Positions 36,049 to 43,830 of a stretch of 48,050 bases of DNA are shown here, piece by piece. Source of the DNA: an uncultured Eubacteriales bacterium (GTDB lineage: Bacteria > Bacillota > Clostridia > Oscillospirales > CAG-272); assembly GCA_900542425.1 (NCBI GenBank), contig UQNQ01000014.1, positions 1 to 48,050 on the forward strand, read 5' to 3'. The position numbers and the translations under genes are program-made. The stretch's first letter is position 1, and each line of letters begins with the position of its first letter. The notes below the pieces were generated by a model. It saw only the letters and a program-made list of their open reading frames with translations, searched no databases and was not told the origin of the DNA.

Positions 36049-37473
36049 TTATTCTTTTCCGTTCCAGCAATAGGTACATAGCTTGCAGGGATCCAGACCA
36101 ATTGCCTTGATGATTCCTTCAAGAGACTGAAATTCCAATGAGGCAAAATGAAATTTTTCACAGATCATCTTTCTCAGTTTTTTTCCTCTTTCCGTTGTGG
36201 AATCACTGTATTCTTCAAGGTGATGAAAGCCTTCCTCTCCTTCAAGTTCCATGATGACCCTTCTCGCAATCAGCTCCATATCGCTTGTCCCTCTTGAAAA
36301 ATTCAAGTATTTGCAGCTATACATAATCGGCGGACAAGCGGAACGCATATGTACTTCCTTCGCGCCGTTGTCATATAAAAATTCCACCGTTTCGCGCAGC
36401 TGCGTACCGCGGACAATCGAATCATCGACAAACAAAAGACTTTTATCCTGAATCAGCTCATGTACGGGAATCAGTTTCATTTTCGCAACTTTATTGCGTT
36501 CCGTCTGCTTGGGAGGCATAAAGCTGCGCGGCCATGTCGGCGTATATTTGATAAACGGACGAGCAAAGGGTATACCGCTCTTGTTTGCATAACCGATAGC
36601 GTGCGGTGTACCCGAGTCCGGCACGCCGCCTACATAATCAATCTTTTCGGCGTTACCGGATTCTTTATCGCTCTGCGCCATAATTTCTCCGTTACGGTAA
36701 CGCATGGTTTCCACATTAACCCCCTCATAATTGGAAGTCGGGTACCCATAATAGGACCACAGAAACGAGCAAATTTTCATTTCCTTGCCGGGAGCGGCAA
36801 GCTGACTTATCTTCTGCGGCGTAATCTCCACAATTTCGCCCGGACCAAGCTCTTTTTCATCCACATAGCCGAGTTTTTTATAGGCAAATGATTCAAACGT
36901 AACACAATAGCCGTCTTCATTTTTGCCGATCAAAACCGGCAAACGTCCGACCTTATCGCGTGCCGCGATAAGAGAACCGTCATCCCGCAAGATCAAGATA
37001 GATGCCGTGCCGTCAATCATACTCTGCGCGAAACGAATGCCATCTGCAAAATGATCTTTCTGATTGATAAGAGCGGCAACAAGCTCCGCCGAGTTAACCT
37101 CTCCGCCTGTCATAGCGTTAAAATGCCCGCCTTCACAGGAAAAGACCTGTTCTGTCAAAGCCTCAGCATTGTTTACAATTCCAATCATACAGATAGCGTA
37201 CGTACCGAGCTTCGAACGAATTAAAAGCGGCTGCGGATCGCTGTCGCTGATACATCCGATCGCCGAAGTCCCTTTCATTTCATCAAAAACGTGTTCGAAC
37301 TTCGTTCGAAACGGCGAGTTTTCAATATTATGAATCGCCCGCTGCAAACCAATTTCCTTGTCATACGCGGCAAGTCCTCCGCGGCGGGTCCCCAGGTGCG
37401 AATGATAATCCGTACCGAAAAATACGTCTGCAAGGCATTCTCTTTTTGAAGATATGCCGAAAAATCCACCCAT
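36049..37473 (-). CDS. PurF-like amidophosphoribosyltransferase paralogue without catalytic cysteine
   Basis: Protein of 474 residues with overall PurF layout. The N-terminus is MGGFFGI, with Gly where the Ntn glutaminase nucleophile Cys should be; the codon is GGT. Other glutaminase residues are altered too: the HNGNLVN region reads GIVNNAEAL and TSDTEV reads EVNSAELV. The PRPP loop is intact (LLFVDDSIVRGTQLRET), but the flexible loop RYIGRTFI of PurF is YTPTWPRSFMPPKQ. A C-terminal CKLCTYC could bind metal. The start is firm: AGGA lies before the only suitable ATG, 20 bases after purF. It may use free ammonia or form a complex with PurF; both are inferences. Confidence 0.85.
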   Translation of the reverse strand: MGGFFGISSKRECLADVFFGTDYHSHLGTRRGGLAAYDKEIGLQRAIHNIENSPFRTKFEHVFDEMKGTSAIGCISDSDPQPLLIRSKLGTYAICMIGIVNNAEALTEQVFSCEGGHFNAMTGGEVNSAELVAALINQKDHFADGIRFAQSMIDGTASILILRDDGSLIAARDKVGRLPVLIGKNEDGYCVTFESFAYKKLGYVDEKELGPGEIVEITPQKISQLAAPGKEMKICSFLWSYYGYPTSNYEGVNVETMRYRNGEIMAQSDKESGNAEKIDYVGGVPDSGTPHAIGYANKSGIPFARPFIKYTPTWPRSFMPPKQTERNKVAKMKLIPVHELIQDKSLLFVDDSIVRGTQLRETVEFLYDNGAKEVHMRSACPPIMYSCKYLNFSRGTSDMELIARRVIMELEGEEGFHHLEEYSDSTTERGKKLRKMICEKFHFASLEFQSLEGIIKAIGLDPCKLCTYCWNGKE

Positions 37474-37493
37474 TTTCTGTTTTCCTGCTTTCG

Positions 37494-38963
37494 TTATGTT
37501 TTATTACTATCGGTTTGATACCGTTCTCCGAGATTTTTCCCCGCCGAAATCTTTTCTTCAAATCGGTTTTTCTCCGAATGAGATGGTATATCAGTCGGGT
37601 AAATTCCGTCAAAGCAAGCTGTGCAATACCCTTCTCCATTTGTACCATTTGCAATTCTTTTGGCGCTGTCCACACTTAAAAAGCCGAGAGAATCCACTCC
37701 GATGATCTTTGCAATCTCATCGGTCGTATGATGACACGCAATCAGATTCTCACGCGAATCAATATCTGTTCCGTAATAGCATGGATTCAAAAACGGCGGC
37801 GCAGAAACACGCATATGAATTTCTAAAGCGCCTGCCTCCCGGAGAAGCTTTACAATCCTGGCGCTAGTCGTCCCGCGCACAATGGAATCGTCTATCATCA
37901 CAATTCGCTTTCCGCGTACGGTATCCGCAATGGGATTGAGCTTGATGCGCACCTTATCCTCACGGCTTTGTTGTCCGGGGGCAATAAAGGTGCGGCCGAT
38001 ATATTTGTTTTTAATAAAGCCGATTTCATAAGGAATACCGGAAGCCTTGGAATATCCAAGTGCCGCATCGATGCCGGAATCCGGCACGCCGATGACAATA
38101 TCCGCATCCGCAGGGTGTTCCTTTGCAAGAAATTCTCCGGCACGTATGCGGGCGGCATGTACGGAACACCCGTCAATCACGGAGTCCGGTCGTGCGAAAT
38201 AAATAAATTCAAACACACAAAGTGCTTTTTTTCCATGGTTACAATCCGTACGGATGCTGCGCATGCCGCTTTTTTCAAAAATCAAAATCTCTCCGGGTTC
38301 TACATCGCGAATGAATGTCGCTCCGACAGCGTCCAACGCACAGCTTTCTGAGGCGACAACATACCGTCCATCCTCCGTACGTCCATAACAGAGCGGACGA
38401 AATCCGTTTTCATCTCTTACCGCAATCAACTTAGATGGAGACATGATAATCAGCGAATATGCCCCGCGAAGCTTCGGCATAGCACGCGCCACCGCCTCCT
38501 CAATTGAAGGTGCAGTAAGCCTCTCCTTCGTAATCAGATAGGAGATGACTTCCGTATCGCTTGTGGTATGAAAAATGGAACCCTGCATCTCAAGCTCGGA
38601 ACGCAGTTCATAGGAATTGACAAGATTTCCGTTGTGGGCAAGCGCCATCCTGCCTTTGATATGATTAACTACAATGGGCTGTGCGTTATTCCGGTCGCTT
38701 GCCCCCGTCGTGCCATAGCGTACATGTCCAACCGCCATATTACCGCAGCCGAGATTTTTTAAAATATCCGGCGTAAAAACATCGTTGACAAGCCCGATAT
38801 CCTTATAGGTCTGAAATACACCATCATCATTGACAACAATACCGCAGCTCTCCTGTCCTCTGTGCTGAAGAGCAAACAGACCGTAATATGTCATATGCGC
38901 AACGTCATACGCACTGTCGCAAAAAACGCCGAAAACACCGCATTCTTCTCTGATTTCACTCAT
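37494..38963 (-). CDS. purF: Amidophosphoribosyltransferase (glutamine PRPP amidotransferase)
   Basis: First step of purine synthesis: PRPP plus glutamine gives phosphoribosylamine. It has 489 residues. A seven-residue propeptide precedes catalytic Cys8 in EECGVFGVF. The glutaminase has LQHRGQESCGI, ALAHNGNLVN and TTSDTEVIS; the transferase has NKYIGRTFIAPGQQ and MIDDSIVRGTTSARIV. Cysteines in LCVFEFIYF, NPCYYG and YCTACFDG fit the [4Fe-4S] ligands of B. subtilis PurF. It is the intact counterpart of the paralogue that follows 20 bases later. Confidence 0.97.
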   Translation of the reverse strand: MSEIREECGVFGVFCDSAYDVAHMTYYGLFALQHRGQESCGIVVNDDGVFQTYKDIGLVNDVFTPDILKNLGCGNMAVGHVRYGTTGASDRNNAQPIVVNHIKGRMALAHNGNLVNSYELRSELEMQGSIFHTTSDTEVISYLITKERLTAPSIEEAVARAMPKLRGAYSLIIMSPSKLIAVRDENGFRPLCYGRTEDGRYVVASESCALDAVGATFIRDVEPGEILIFEKSGMRSIRTDCNHGKKALCVFEFIYFARPDSVIDGCSVHAARIRAGEFLAKEHPADADIVIGVPDSGIDAALGYSKASGIPYEIGFIKNKYIGRTFIAPGQQSREDKVRIKLNPIADTVRGKRIVMIDDSIVRGTTSARIVKLLREAGALEIHMRVSAPPFLNPCYYGTDIDSRENLIACHHTTDEIAKIIGVDSLGFLSVDSAKRIANGTNGEGYCTACFDGIYPTDIPSHSEKNRFEEKISAGKNLGERYQTDSNKT

Positions 38964-39000
38964 GGTATCGCTTTCCTTCGGAAAATTGGCCGTCTAAAAT

Positions 39001-39711
39001 TCATTGAAGTCCGATGCGCCGCATCATTTCGTGATAAGCTTCCTCAACCCCGCCCATATCGCGACGGAAGCGATCCTTGTCGAGCTTCTCATTTGTTTTC
39101 GCATCCCAGAAACGGCAGGTATCAGGAGAGATCTCATCCGCCAGAACAATTCTTCCGTCCGGCAATCTGCCAAACTCCAGCTTGAAATCGACAAGTTTAA
39201 TTCCCAGGCCTATAAAGTATTCCTTTAAAACGCGGTTGACGGTAAACGCCATTTGCTTAATCGTTTCAATTTCCTCTTTTGTGGCAAGCTTGAGGGCAAG
39301 CGCATGATATTCGTTAATCAGCGGATCATGCAGGTCATCATTTTTATAGGAAAATTCAATGGTAGGTTCGTCGAAAACAATTCCTTCCTCAACACCGTAG
39401 CGCTTGGCAAAGGATCCGGCGGAAATATTTCGGATAATAACCTCAAGCGGAACAATAGAAACTTTCTTCACAACGGTATCTCTCTCGGAAAGTTCTTTTA
39501 CAAAATGCGTCGGTACCCCATGCTTCTCCAAAATCTGCATTAAGAAATTCGACATACGGTTATTGATAACACCTTTTCCCGTAATCGTTCCCTTTTTGAG
39601 TCCGTCGAGCGCAGTCGCGTCATCCTTATAGGAAACGATGACAAACGACGGATCGTCCGTTGCATAAACCTTTTTCGCTTTTCCTTCGTATAATTGTTCT
39701 CTTTTTTCCAT
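39001..39711 (-). CDS. purC: SAICAR synthetase
   Basis: Joins aspartate to CAIR with ATP, the step after PurE. It has 236 residues: EQLYEGKAKKVYATDDPSFV, YKDDATALDG, GVPTHFVKEL, VPLEVIIRNISAGSFAKRYG and IVLADEISPDTCRFWD are all standard. AGGAGTTTTAAC precedes the ATG. Second gene of the operon, 48 bases after purE. Confidence 0.97.
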   Translation of the reverse strand: MEKREQLYEGKAKKVYATDDPSFVIVSYKDDATALDGLKKGTITGKGVINNRMSNFLMQILEKHGVPTHFVKELSERDTVVKKVSIVPLEVIIRNISAGSFAKRYGVEEGIVFDEPTIEFSYKNDDLHDPLINEYHALALKLATKEEIETIKQMAFTVNRVLKEYFIGLGIKLVDFKLEFGRLPDGRIVLADEISPDTCRFWDAKTNEKLDKDRFRRDMGGVEEAYHEMMRRIGLQ

Positions 39712-39759
39712 GTTAAAACTCCTATCCGCCGCTGTGCGGCAGGTTATTTTTGTATCTTT

Positions 39760-40254
39760 TCAGCGATTGAATTTTTCCTCAACCGCTTTGTTTTTTGCAA
39801 GCACCTTGGCCATGCCTTCCGCACGTGCCGAGGTAAGTTTCAAAGCAAGATCCGCATCCTCAATGGCAAGCATCTCAATACAAAGAAGCGCGGCATTGAC
39901 AGCTCCGTCAATGGCAACAGTTGCTACCGGAATTCCCGAGGGCATCTGTACCGTTGAAAGCAGCGCATCCATGCCGTCTAAATTTGTTGATTTGACCGGC
40001 ACTCCCACAACAGGGAGCGTCGTATTCGCAGCAATGGCACCGGCAAGATGCGCCGCCATTCCTGCGAGTGCAATAATGGCGCCAAAACCGTTTTCCCGTG
40101 CATTCACCGCAAACGCTTTGGCCTCTTCGGGTGTTCTGTGTGCGGAAAAAACATGCACTTCAAAGGGGACATTGTAAGAAATCAGCGTATTGACCGCCTT
40201 CTCTGCCACCGGAAGGTCGCTGTCACTACCCATAATTACTGCTATTTTTTTCAT
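39760..40254 (-). CDS. purE: N5-carboxyaminoimidazole ribonucleotide mutase
   Basis: Converts N5-CAIR to CAIR. It has 164 residues starting MKKIAVIMGSDSDLPVAEKA, then VHVFSAHRTPEEA and QMPSGIPVATVAIDGAVNAA. SAHRTP and GIPVATVAI place it with class I enzymes, which need PurK; no purK is in this window. The frame stays open upstream for 45 codons, but that part runs through the riboswitch, and GGAG ten bases before the ATG at 40254 marks the true start. It is the first gene after the riboswitch. Confidence 0.95.
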   Translation of the reverse strand: MKKIAVIMGSDSDLPVAEKAVNTLISYNVPFEVHVFSAHRTPEEAKAFAVNARENGFGAIIALAGMAAHLAGAIAANTTLPVVGVPVKSTNLDGMDALLSTVQMPSGIPVATVAIDGAVNAALLCIEMLAIEDADLALKLTSARAEGMAKVLAKNKAVEEKFNR

Positions 40255-40298
40255 CGTATGATTCTCCGTTCTGCCGTTTATACGGTATTTTTTATCAT

Positions 40299-40421
40299 CC
40301 AAAACAAAAAGGGCAGTCCTACCCTTTACGATAGGATTGCCCAGACGGTCGGCCGGATTTATTCCCCCCGTTCCCATGTGGTGCTCCACGTTCCGTCGGT
40401 TGCGGGAAATCCTGAATTTAC
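40299..40421 (-). promoter_or_regulatory. ZTP riboswitch (pfl motif) with terminator expression platform
   Basis: Leader of the purine operon. In the RNA, CCGACGGAA (40399-40391) is followed by a GTGG-AGCA-CCAC hairpin (40388-40377), then GGGAACG, and the conserved CCGACCGTCTGGGCA (40352-40338). This is the ZTP/ZMP aptamer pattern. The last bases of that motif are also the 5' arm of a terminator: GGGCAATCCTAT (40342-40331) pairs with GTAGGACTGCCC (40322-40311), one mismatch, followed by TTTTTGTTTT. Ligand binding should block the terminator and turn the operon on when 10-formyl-THF runs short. Motif recognised by eye; no covariance search was run. Confidence 0.9.
40301..40342 (-). terminator. 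Riboswitch-controlled intrinsic terminator
   Basis: 12-bp stem with one A-C mismatch, 8-base loop, ten-base T-rich tail. Overlaps the conserved 3' end of the ZTP aptamer. Confidence 0.88.
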
Positions 40422-40427
40422 GACACT

Positions 40428-40456
40428 ATTATATCTTTTTTTAAATTTCTTGTCAA
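40428..40456 (-). promoter_or_regulatory. Purine operon promoter
   Basis: Perfect consensus on the minus strand: TTGACA (40451-40456), 17 bases, TATAAT (40428-40433). Start expected near 40421, just before the riboswitch. Confidence 0.92.
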
Positions 40457-40505
40457 GTAGGAGTTTGACGATAATTCCGGATTTCTTTTCGGATATTCTG
40501 ACAAA

Positions 40506-40653
40506 TTATACAAGAAAGGCGGCACAAAATCGTATCCGGTCGGCACCCAAGTAAAATCTTGTCAGTCCCGCAATCAAAAACATGGAAAGAACCATTACAA
40601 TCAACACGGGAAGACAAATATCTTTCCGCAGCTTTTCCGGTTTTGCTTCTCAC
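40506..40653 (-). pseudogene. Small membrane-protein gene after wecB, apparently frameshifted
   Basis: A GTG at 40653 overlaps the wecB stop (GTGA), with GGAACGGAAGC upstream, a classic coupled start. The frame reads MRSKTGK and then continues as a polar, cysteine-rich tail. If one A is removed from the AAAA run (40633-40636), it becomes MRSKTGKLRKDICLPVLIVM, then VLSMFLIAGLTRFYLGADRI and stops at 40506: a 48-residue protein with one clear membrane helix. The hydrophobic frame looks like the real one. The alternative is a 66-residue unshifted product ending at 40453 inside the purine promoter, which seems less likely. Confidence 0.45.
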
Positions 40654-41750
40654 GCTTCCGTTCCGGTCAGAATATCCGCAATTCGTACCGCCGCATGTCC
40701 GTCCCCGTAAGGATTTGCGGCATGTGCCATCTTAGAATACTCCTCCGGACTTGCAAGCAGCATCTCACAAGCCGAAAGAATGATCTCCGGATTTGTTCCG
40801 ACAAGTTTTGCCGTTCCCGCCGCAATTCCCTCCGGCCGCTCCGTTGTATCTCGTAAAACAAGCACCGGTACGCCGAGAGACGGCGCTTCCTCTTGAGCGC
40901 CGCCGCTGTCTGTCAGGATAAAATAGGACCGTGCCATAAAATTATGAAAATCCACGGCATCCAGCGGCGGAATGAGAATGACATTCTCGCAGCCGTCAAA
41001 GGCGGTATGCGCAGCGTCTCTTACCTTGGGATTCGGATGCACAGGATAAACCAAAACAATCTCGGGATGACTGTCACACAATTTCCGTATAGCAGAAAAC
41101 ATACGCCGCATCGGTTCTCCAAGATTTTCTCTGCGGTGTGCTGTCATAAGCAGCATGCGCCGCTCTCCAAGCCGTTCCAGAATAGGATGATGAAATTCCT
41201 CCCTTACTGTCGTTTTCAGTGCATCAATGGCAGTATTGCCGGTAATATAGATCCGTTCCTTTGAAATACCTTCTCTTATCAGATTTTCCGCGGCACCGGC
41301 AGTCGGAGCAAAATGATATGTGCAGAAAATCGCCACTGCCCTGCGGTTGAATTCCTCCGGATAGGGTGCATACAGATTTCCCGTTCGCAGTCCCGCCTCA
41401 ACGTGTCCTACGGGAATTTTCAAGTAATAACAAGCAAGCGCCGCGGCAAATGCGGTCGTCGTATCCCCGTGAACCAATACCAGATCCGGAGCCGCCTCAA
41501 GCAGAATATTCCGCATCCCTGTCAAAACGGAGCAAGTAATATCAAACAAAGTCTGTCCTTCTTTCATCACTGCAAGGTCATAGTCCGGCACAACCCCAAA
41601 AAGATCTAAAACAGAACTCAGCATCTCCCGGTGCTGACCGGTCACGCAGACAAGCGTGCGCACCTTTTCTCGTTTTTGAAGCTCCAAAACGAGCGGACAC
41701 ATTTTGATTGCTTCCGGTCTCGTTCCAAAAACCAGCATGATGGTTCTCAT
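40650..41750 (-). CDS. wecB: UDP-N-acetylglucosamine 2-epimerase (non-hydrolysing)
   Basis: Makes UDP-ManNAc from UDP-GlcNAc for wall teichoic acid or capsule. It has 366 residues: MLVFGTRPEAIKMCPLVLEL, CVTGQHREML, LVHGDTTTAFAAALACYY, VGHVEAGLRTGNLYAPYPEE, LMTAHRRENLG and LTDSGGAQEEAPSLGVPVLV are diagnostic. AAGGAG lies 12 bases before the ATG. It has a promoter within the end of the upstream glycerophosphotransferase gene, so it can be expressed apart from the polysaccharide cluster. Confidence 0.96.
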   Translation of the reverse strand: MRTIMLVFGTRPEAIKMCPLVLELQKREKVRTLVCVTGQHREMLSSVLDLFGVVPDYDLAVMKEGQTLFDITCSVLTGMRNILLEAAPDLVLVHGDTTTAFAAALACYYLKIPVGHVEAGLRTGNLYAPYPEEFNRRAVAIFCTYHFAPTAGAAENLIREGISKERIYITGNTAIDALKTTVREEFHHPILERLGERRMLLMTAHRRENLGEPMRRMFSAIRKLCDSHPEIVLVYPVHPNPKVRDAAHTAFDGCENVILIPPLDAVDFHNFMARSYFILTDSGGAQEEAPSLGVPVLVLRDTTERPEGIAAGTAKLVGTNPEIILSACEMLLASPEEYSKMAHAANPYGDGHAAVRIADILTGTEA

Positions 41751-41812
41751 CTGTATATGCTTCTCCTTTCAGAATCTTAGGTTATGCCAAGTTTATGCAT
41801 CCGTCCGGGAAC

Positions 41813-41980
41813 TTATCCATGACATTCCAAACTTTGTTCTTTCCGCTCAGCGATGACAAGCCGTGATTTGTCATCCGTTCTCGTCACAAACAGCGGCAAT
41901 ATCGTAATGCTTTCCTTTTTCACTCCACCCGAAAATTTCAATTCTTCGATTTTCCAAAAGGGGAGATTTCTTCGTCTCAT
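41813..41980 (-). CDS. Doubtful 55-residue open frame in the wecB leader
   Basis: The frame runs from ATG 41980, directly after a terminator, to a TAA at 41813. It reads MRRRNLPFWKIEELKFSGGV and on to ERKEQSLECHG. It has no ribosome site. Another frame over the same bases reads IEIFGWSEKGKHYDIAAVC, which also looks protein-like, so this could be a decayed gene rather than a live one. Kept only as a record of what the 336-base gap before wecB contains. Confidence 0.15.
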   Translation of the reverse strand: MRRRNLPFWKIEELKFSGGVKKESITILPLFVTRTDDKSRLVIAERKEQSLECHG

Positions 41981-41985
41981 TCCAT

Positions 41986-42020
41986 AAAAAGACCTGCTGT
42001 CTCATCTACCGACAGGCAGG
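41986..42020 (-). terminator. Terminator between the polysaccharide cluster and wecB
   Basis: On the minus strand CCTG-c-CTGTC (42020-42011) pairs with GACAGCAGG (42001-41993), followed by TCTTTTT. It lies 66 bases after the glycerophosphotransferase stop, but also downstream of the wecB promoter, so it would attenuate wecB transcripts too. Confidence 0.7.
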
Positions 42021-42078
42021 ACAAAAGCTTCGCACATATAGCAGTTTTGCCAAATGGATTCTCTCTCGTTTCTTTTTT

Positions 42079-42107
42079 TGATTTTATCACAAACCTCGTT
42101 TTTTTGC
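42079..42107 (-). promoter_or_regulatory. wecB promoter inside the upstream gene
   Basis: Minus-strand TTGCAA (42102-42107), 17-base spacer, TAAAAT (42079-42084), overlapping the last codons of the CDP-glycerol transferase gene. The predicted leader is about 320 bases and includes a terminator. Confidence 0.6.
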
Positions 42108-43259
42108 AATACATTCCGAAATCGCCTCAAAATTCCGACGGCAATTCTCTCTGTCACGCCGCGAAAAAAAATGCTTCGCACGTGCAAGATATTTCTTATC
42201 CGGGGAAAATTTTCTCCGGATCATATCTGCCAAAGTGTCACAAAGAGCTCCATGATCCCTCACAACAGGGCCAAACCCATCCCGCTCTCTTGAAAAATAT
42301 CCCATAGGATAATTCGGCGTGTTCAATCCTTCTGTCTCCAAATAGACGACCGGACGTTCCGCATAAGCAAAATCGAACATAACGCTGGAAAAATCGGTGA
42401 TGAGGACAGCGCTTTGCCGTATTGCCTCTCCAATGTCCTCCGCATTCATAGAAATACAGCCAGAATGAATTTCGAAAAGATGAACGAACTTTTTCATTTC
42501 CGGATGCGGTGAAAACACCAATTTCACGTTTTCACGGGTCAATAGCGCCATCAGTCCTTTATGAGAGAAAAGCGTTTGAATCGCCGAAAAATACGAGGTT
42601 TCCTTGAATTCCACATCAGACAGAACAGCAAGCGAGGAGCGCCATGTCGGCAGAAAAAGGATTTGCCTCACCGGATATGCAGACAGTAAAGAATCAAATC
42701 TGGCAAAGCCCGGACAGCATACGGCATTCCGCGGATACCCGAACCGTGTCTTGACAAATTCATATTCCGGGAACGCACCGCAGACAAACAAATCAATCTT
42801 CGTATTGGCAGCGTATAAAGCCGGAATATCATCCTTGGTGACGCCATGCTGCAAAAAGACAGAAACACCGTGAGCATGAAGGAGCCGCCGCCCCAATGAA
42901 GAGGTAAAAAGCGCAGGATACGGAGAAGCACCGAGAATATGCGTACTGATCTTTACGGTTGGAAGAAAATACAAAAAGAGATGCCGCAGTGATCCACGCC
43001 GGAGAACACTGCCCAAGAGGCTCACCTTCTTCACAGCGGGGGAAGAAGGTTCTAAAATATAGTAAACTTTCTTTTCCGGAGCCGTATTCCTCACATACCG
43101 AAACAGACTCCATGCATTGTCACAGGCATCAAATCCGCGTTCTGAAAAAAGCCAAATCTCGGAATATTTTTTTCGGAGAAAAGAACATCGGCAAAGCATC
43201 TTGATAAAAAGACAAAGTGCAAGCTGTAAGGCAAGCCGGACACGACTTTGCAGCGTCAT
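42087..43259 (-). CDS. CDP-glycerol glycerophosphotransferase family protein
   Basis: Teichoic-acid-type polymerase/primase family (TagB/TagF fold) of 390 residues. Motifs seen: FLQHGVTKDDI, LFLPTWRSSL, KLVFSPHPEMKKF and VLITDFSSVMFDFAYAERPV, the last being the most diagnostic. An N-terminal hydrophobic stretch (LALQLALCLFIKMLC) may anchor it to the membrane. The ATG overlaps the acetyltransferase stop (ATGA), so the two are translationally coupled. Substrate could be CDP-glycerol or another CDP-alditol; not decided by sequence. It suggests a phosphate-containing surface polymer. Confidence 0.88.
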   Translation of the reverse strand: MTLQSRVRLALQLALCLFIKMLCRCSFLRKKYSEIWLFSERGFDACDNAWSLFRYVRNTAPEKKVYYILEPSSPAVKKVSLLGSVLRRGSLRHLFLYFLPTVKISTHILGASPYPALFTSSLGRRLLHAHGVSVFLQHGVTKDDIPALYAANTKIDLFVCGAFPEYEFVKTRFGYPRNAVCCPGFARFDSLLSAYPVRQILFLPTWRSSLAVLSDVEFKETSYFSAIQTLFSHKGLMALLTRENVKLVFSPHPEMKKFVHLFEIHSGCISMNAEDIGEAIRQSAVLITDFSSVMFDFAYAERPVVYLETEGLNTPNYPMGYFSRERDGFGPVVRDHGALCDTLADMIRRKFSPDKKYLARAKHFFSRRDRENCRRNFEAISECIAKKRGL

Positions 43260-43795
43260 ATGGAATTTCCTCCCTCGCCGCGCATCCGGATGACCCTGGC
43301 AGGATTTCCAGCCGCAACTGCCATAGACGGAATTTCTCCGCAAACAACGCTTCCCGCACCGATAACAGCACCATTTCCGATTCTGGCACCGGGCAAAATC
43401 GTGACATACGCTCCGATCCACACGTCATCTCCGATACAGACCGGTTCCCGCTTTGCCATGCCCTGCATACAGATCGGAATATCTGTTCTTTCAAAATGAT
43501 GATTTCTCGTAAAAACAGAACAATTTTCACCCATCATGACAAAATTTCCGATGACGGTTCCCTCTTCAATATGGGCATAAGGTCCAATGGAAGAACAATC
43601 TCCGAGAGAAACGTCAGATGCAAACCATGCACCCTTTTCAATATTCACTTCAGCTCCGCAAAAGCTGAGAATCCTTCTCGCGCAAAAAACACGGATATTT
43701 CGCTGCCCGATTCTGATTTTGGAATAGGAACGCGGCAGATGTGAAGCTACGGCGTATAAAATCCTTCCTACTGCTCGGGAAAAACGATTTTTCAT
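43256..43795 (-). CDS. Hexapeptide-repeat acyltransferase (WcaF/LacA-like)
   Basis: Probable O-acetyltransferase for a surface sugar, 179 residues. It has left-handed beta-helix hexapeptide repeats: IEEGTVIGNFVMMGENCSVF, then IGDDVWIGAYVTILPGARIG and NGAVIGAGSVVCGEIPSMAV; the acetyl-CoA site histidine is in FTRNHHFERTDIP. GGAGG lies 11 bases before the ATG. It sits between the polymerase and the glycerophosphotransferase genes. Confidence 0.9.
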   Translation of the reverse strand: MKNRFSRAVGRILYAVASHLPRSYSKIRIGQRNIRVFCARRILSFCGAEVNIEKGAWFASDVSLGDCSSIGPYAHIEEGTVIGNFVMMGENCSVFTRNHHFERTDIPICMQGMAKREPVCIGDDVWIGAYVTILPGARIGNGAVIGAGSVVCGEIPSMAVAAGNPARVIRMRGEGGNSI

Positions 43796-43830
43796 TTATT
43801 AAGATACCTCCAAGAATCCATGTATAATCT

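Noticed and set aside
35946..36161. Small minus-strand frame ending RKLMYKGSFR between purF2 and purM
   Set aside because: It overlaps the end of the purF2 paralogue, has no ribosome site and no recognisable motif.
40255..40389. 45-codon N-terminal extension of purE
   Set aside because: It runs through the ZTP riboswitch and terminator; the family N-terminus and ribosome site place the start at 40254.
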